This document shows positions 61,472-64,000 of a DNA stretch of 64,000 nt, one piece after another. The notes under the pieces were generated by a model. The model was not told the origin of the DNA and did not search any database. It worked only from the letters and a program-made list of their open reading frames with translations. The position numbers and the translations under genes are program-made. Each line of letters opens with the position of its first letter. Position 1 is the first letter of the stretch. The stretch lies in contig QFZU02000014.1 in the NCBI GenBank assembly GCA_003260025.2, forward strand, positions 37,678 through 101,677, written 5' to 3'. Source of the DNA: Microbispora triticiradicis (GTDB lineage Bacteria > Actinomycetota > Actinomycetes > Streptosporangiales > Streptosporangiaceae).

Positions 61472-62098
61472 TCAGGGCCGTACGGCCAGCACCCGGAAGC
61501 TGACGCCGCGCGCCGTCCGGGTCACCGACTCGATCCGGAACCCCGCCCGCTCCAGGTACGGCCGGGGATCGCGGGTGAGGTGGTCGGCCTCGAACCGTAC
61601 GAACAGCGGCTCCACCAGCCGCATTCCGGCCCGGAGGATCGGGTTGCGGGCCGGCCCGTGCTCGGCCAGCACGAACCGCCCGCCCGGCCTGAGCACCCGG
61701 TAGGCCTCACGGGCCGCGGCGGCGGGGTCGGGAATCGTGCACATCGTGAACGTGGACAGGACGGTGTCGGCGATGCCGTCGGGCAGGTCGAGGCGCTGCA
61801 CGTCGCCCTGCCGCAGTTCCACCCGGGCGCCGAGACCGGCCTCCGCCACCCGCCGCCGCGCCAGGTCCAGCATGCGCTCGGACAACTCGATCCCGATCAC
61901 GGTGGTCCCGGCGTCGTACAGCGGCAGGTTCAGCCCGGTGCCGACCGCGATCTCCACGACGTGTCCGCGCGCCTGCCCGACGGCCCACTCCCGGCTGCCG
62001 GGGAACAGGCGCCTCTCCCAGGCCCGCATCTGGTCGTCGTACCGATCCGCGATCCGGTCGAACACCCGTCGTACGTCGGCGTCGGTGGTAACCCGCAT
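61472..62098 (-). CDS. SAM-dependent methyltransferase (class I)
   Basis: 208 aa from ATG 62098 (GGAAGGG upstream; an earlier start at 62134 exists). Motif I VVEIAVGTGLNLPLY, acidic end of beta-2 VIGIELSERML, and DTVLSTFTMCTIPDP. It resembles UbiE/phosphatidylethanolamine-N-methyltransferase relatives of unknown substrate. Stands alone; no sign that it serves the neighbouring cluster, although methylation of a hydrazine cannot be excluded. Confidence 0.85.
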   Translation of the reverse strand: MRVTTDADVRRVFDRIADRYDDQMRAWERRLFPGSREWAVGQARGHVVEIAVGTGLNLPLYDAGTTVIGIELSERMLDLARRRVAEAGLGARVELRQGDVQRLDLPDGIADTVLSTFTMCTIPDPAAAAREAYRVLRPGGRFVLAEHGPARNPILRAGMRLVEPLFVRFEADHLTRDPRPYLERAGFRIESVTRTARGVSFRVLAVRP

Positions 62099-62270
62099 GA
62101 AGCGACCCTTCCGCGTGGAAACTTCGCGAATCACTTCAGGCTAGGCCACGCTGCCGGAGGTGACCGAAGCTACCACCGGCCTCACCCGGCCTTAGCGTGG
62201 TGACGTCCCGGTACCCATGGAGCCCCGAACGAGGAGATCTGATGTGCGACCCCGAGCCGGAGGCGCGGTC

Positions 62271-63515
62271 GTGACCCGTCCGCTCCACGGCGTGCTCGTC
62301 GCCGACTTCAGCCGTGTGCTGGCCGGCCCGTCCTGCACGATGACCCTGGCCGACCTGGGCGCGACCGTGATCAAGGTCGAGCGCCCCGGCGCCGGAGACG
62401 ACACCCGTTCGTGGGGACCGCCGTGGTCCGCCACGTCGTCGATGTACTTCGAGAGCGTGAACCGCACCAAGCGGAGCGTCACGCTGGACCTGGACGATCC
62501 GGCCGACCTGCCGCTCGCCCGCGAGCTGGCCCGGCGCGCCGACGTGCTCGTGGAGAACTTCAGGCCGGGCGCGCTCGACCGGCGCGGGCTGGGCTACGCG
62601 CAGGTGGCTGCCGCGAACCCGGGCGTCGTCTACTGCACGATCACCGGCTTCGGCCCGGGCGCCGGGGCCGGGCTGCTGGGTTACGACTTCATCGTCCAGG
62701 CCGTGGGCGGGCTCATGTCGGTCACCGGCGCGGCCGACGGGGAGCCGACGAAGGTCGGCGTGGCCCTGGTCGACGTGCTGACCGGCAAGGACGCGGCCAT
62801 CGGGATCCTGGCCGCGCTGGCCGCCCGGGCGAGCACCGGCAGGGGATGCCGCGTCGAGGTGAACCTGCTGTCCAGCCTGCTGGCCGCGCTGGTCAACCAG
62901 GCCCAGGGCTACCTGGAGACCGGCGTGCCGCCGGGGCGGATGGGCAACCGCCACCCCTCCATCGCGCCGTACGAGACCCTGCGCTGCCGGGACGGCATGC
63001 TCGCCGTGGCCTGCGGCAACGACGGGCAGTTCGCCCGGCTGACCCGCGTGCTCGGCGATCCCGGCCTGGCCACCGACGAACGCTTCGCGACGAACGCCGC
63101 CAGAGTGGCCAACCGCGAGGAACTCGTCGCGGCGCTGGAAGGCCTCCTCGCCGCCGCCGACGCGGCCGAATGGCAGGAACGGCTCACCGCCGAGCAGGTG
63201 CCGGCGGGCTGCGTCGCGGACATCGCCGAGGCGTTCGGCCTGGCGGAGCGCCTCGGCCTGACGCCGGCCGTACGCCCCCGGCCGGACCGCGCGCCGCAGG
63301 TGCGCCACCCCGTGAGCTACTCCGAGGACCTGGTCCGCCCGGCGGAGCCGCCTCCGGCGCTCGGCGAGCACGACGCCGCCGTACGCGCCTGGCTCGCCTC
63401 GGCCGGCGGGTCGATCGCGGATCTCGATCCGGTCGATCCGGCCACGCCGCCTTCCGTCGACGCCTCCGGTGCGCGGGGGGAGGTCCCGCGCACCGGAGGC
63501 GTCAGGGGCGCCTGA
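62271..63515 (+). CDS. CoA transferase, family III (CaiB/BaiF)
   Basis: 414 aa from GTG 62271 with GGAGG 7 bases before. LHGVLVADFSRVLAGPSCTM and VIKVERPGAGDDTR, then LLGYDFIVQAVGGLMSVTG with the catalytic Asp normally found shortly after KVGVALVDVLTG. It moves CoA between carboxylic acids, commonly in degradation of carnitine, bile acids or dicarboxylates; substrate unknown. A 19-bp hairpin is encoded within its last 20 codons. Confidence 0.93.
   Translation: MTRPLHGVLVADFSRVLAGPSCTMTLADLGATVIKVERPGAGDDTRSWGPPWSATSSMYFESVNRTKRSVTLDLDDPADLPLARELARRADVLVENFRPGALDRRGLGYAQVAAANPGVVYCTITGFGPGAGAGLLGYDFIVQAVGGLMSVTGAADGEPTKVGVALVDVLTGKDAAIGILAALAARASTGRGCRVEVNLLSSLLAALVNQAQGYLETGVPPGRMGNRHPSIAPYETLRCRDGMLAVACGNDGQFARLTRVLGDPGLATDERFATNAARVANREELVAALEGLLAAADAAEWQERLTAEQVPAGCVADIAEAFGLAERLGLTPAVRPRPDRAPQVRHPVSYSEDLVRPAEPPPALGEHDAAVRAWLASAGGSIADLDPVDPATPPSVDASGARGEVPRTGGVRGA
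63459..63503. terminator. 19-bp perfect hairpin within the 3' end of the CoA-transferase gene
   Basis: Arms 63459-63477 and 63485-63503 are perfectly complementary (GACGCCTCCGGTGCGCGGG) with a 7-base loop. It ends 12 bp before the stop region and 27 bp before the converging xylanase gene stop, so it probably terminates both. Coding and terminator functions overlap. Confidence 0.75.
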
Positions 63516-63529
63516 TCAGGAGTTGTGGA

Positions 63530-64000
<471 letters not shown>

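Noticed and set aside
61472..62134. Methyltransferase as a member of the hydrazine cluster
   Set aside because: It is on the opposite strand, beyond the SRPBCC scar and the FBP-domain gene, so position gives no support, though N-methylation of a hydrazine would be chemically attractive.

Overview
The window is high-GC, actinobacterial DNA. Mycothiol synthase (MshD), GlnR, an AfsR/SARP regulator, a bifunctional-type dCTP deaminase and many GTG starts with ATGA gene overlaps together suggest a filamentous actinomycete, probably of the Streptosporangiales (inference; no rRNA is present).

Layout. 0-14 kb is core: two membrane-anchored exported proteins; a sulfur island (thioredoxin, a Cys-containing leader peptide, rhodanese SseA, DUF1416); an ECF sigma/anti-sigma pair; a DUF2993 lipid-binding protein; a MoaD-like protein; GlnR; a secreted 5'-nucleotidase; MshD; a Pit phosphate transporter with its DUF47 partner; and Dcd. 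At 14.14 kb a tRNA-Gly(CCC) is followed by three tandem copies of its 3' half (15.46, 16.41 and 17.03 kb). Each copy is preceded by a decayed integrase-tail-like segment, so this is a hot spot of stacked, degenerate integrative elements. A fourth tail without its att copy lies at 28.77 kb, which suggests that 17.07-28.88 kb is an old island.

Inside that island is a compact minus-strand RiPP operon (26.89 to 19.91 kb). It holds a previously uncatalogued 42-aa precursor (acidic leader, then a C-terminal segment after Pro31), a transcription-attenuating hairpin, a radical SAM/SPASM enzyme, a prolyl oligopeptidase, a glycosyltransferase, a conserved protein of unknown function and an MFS exporter. 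A simple reading is: Cys/Asn-rich core modified by radical SAM, leader cut after Pro by the oligopeptidase, then glycosylation and export.

28.9-36.5 kb holds a lipoprotein, a GAF/PP2C/HATPase phosphatase with a STAS partner, a TetR/NmrA divergent pair with a clear palindromic operator, and a phosphotransferase. 36.5-45.8 kb is a plant-polysaccharide locus: ABC sugar transporter, tandem-domain esterase (pseudogenised by an internal deletion), LacI regulator and GH3 glycosidase, with matching LacI-type palindromes before lacI and before GH3. A GH10 xylanase-CBM2 gene is cut off by the right window edge.

45.85-60.74 kb is the most interesting region: a biosynthetic cluster with an AfsR-type activator, a DMT exporter, a VioC/AsnO-like 2-oxoglutarate hydroxylase carrying an extra N-terminal domain, an AlaX-like tRNA-editing domain protein, two ATP-grasp ligases and an MFS exporter. 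They surround a four-gene set (lysine N6-hydroxylase, cupin, FAD oxidase, MetRS-like enzyme) that matches the hydrazine-forming (N-N bond) machinery known from s56-p1 and triacsin biosynthesis. I predict a small peptide containing a hydrazine unit and a hydroxylated amino acid, joined without NRPS. A 21-codon stub of a SRPBCC gene marks its right edge. Core genes (FusB-like FBP protein, methyltransferase, CoA transferase) follow.
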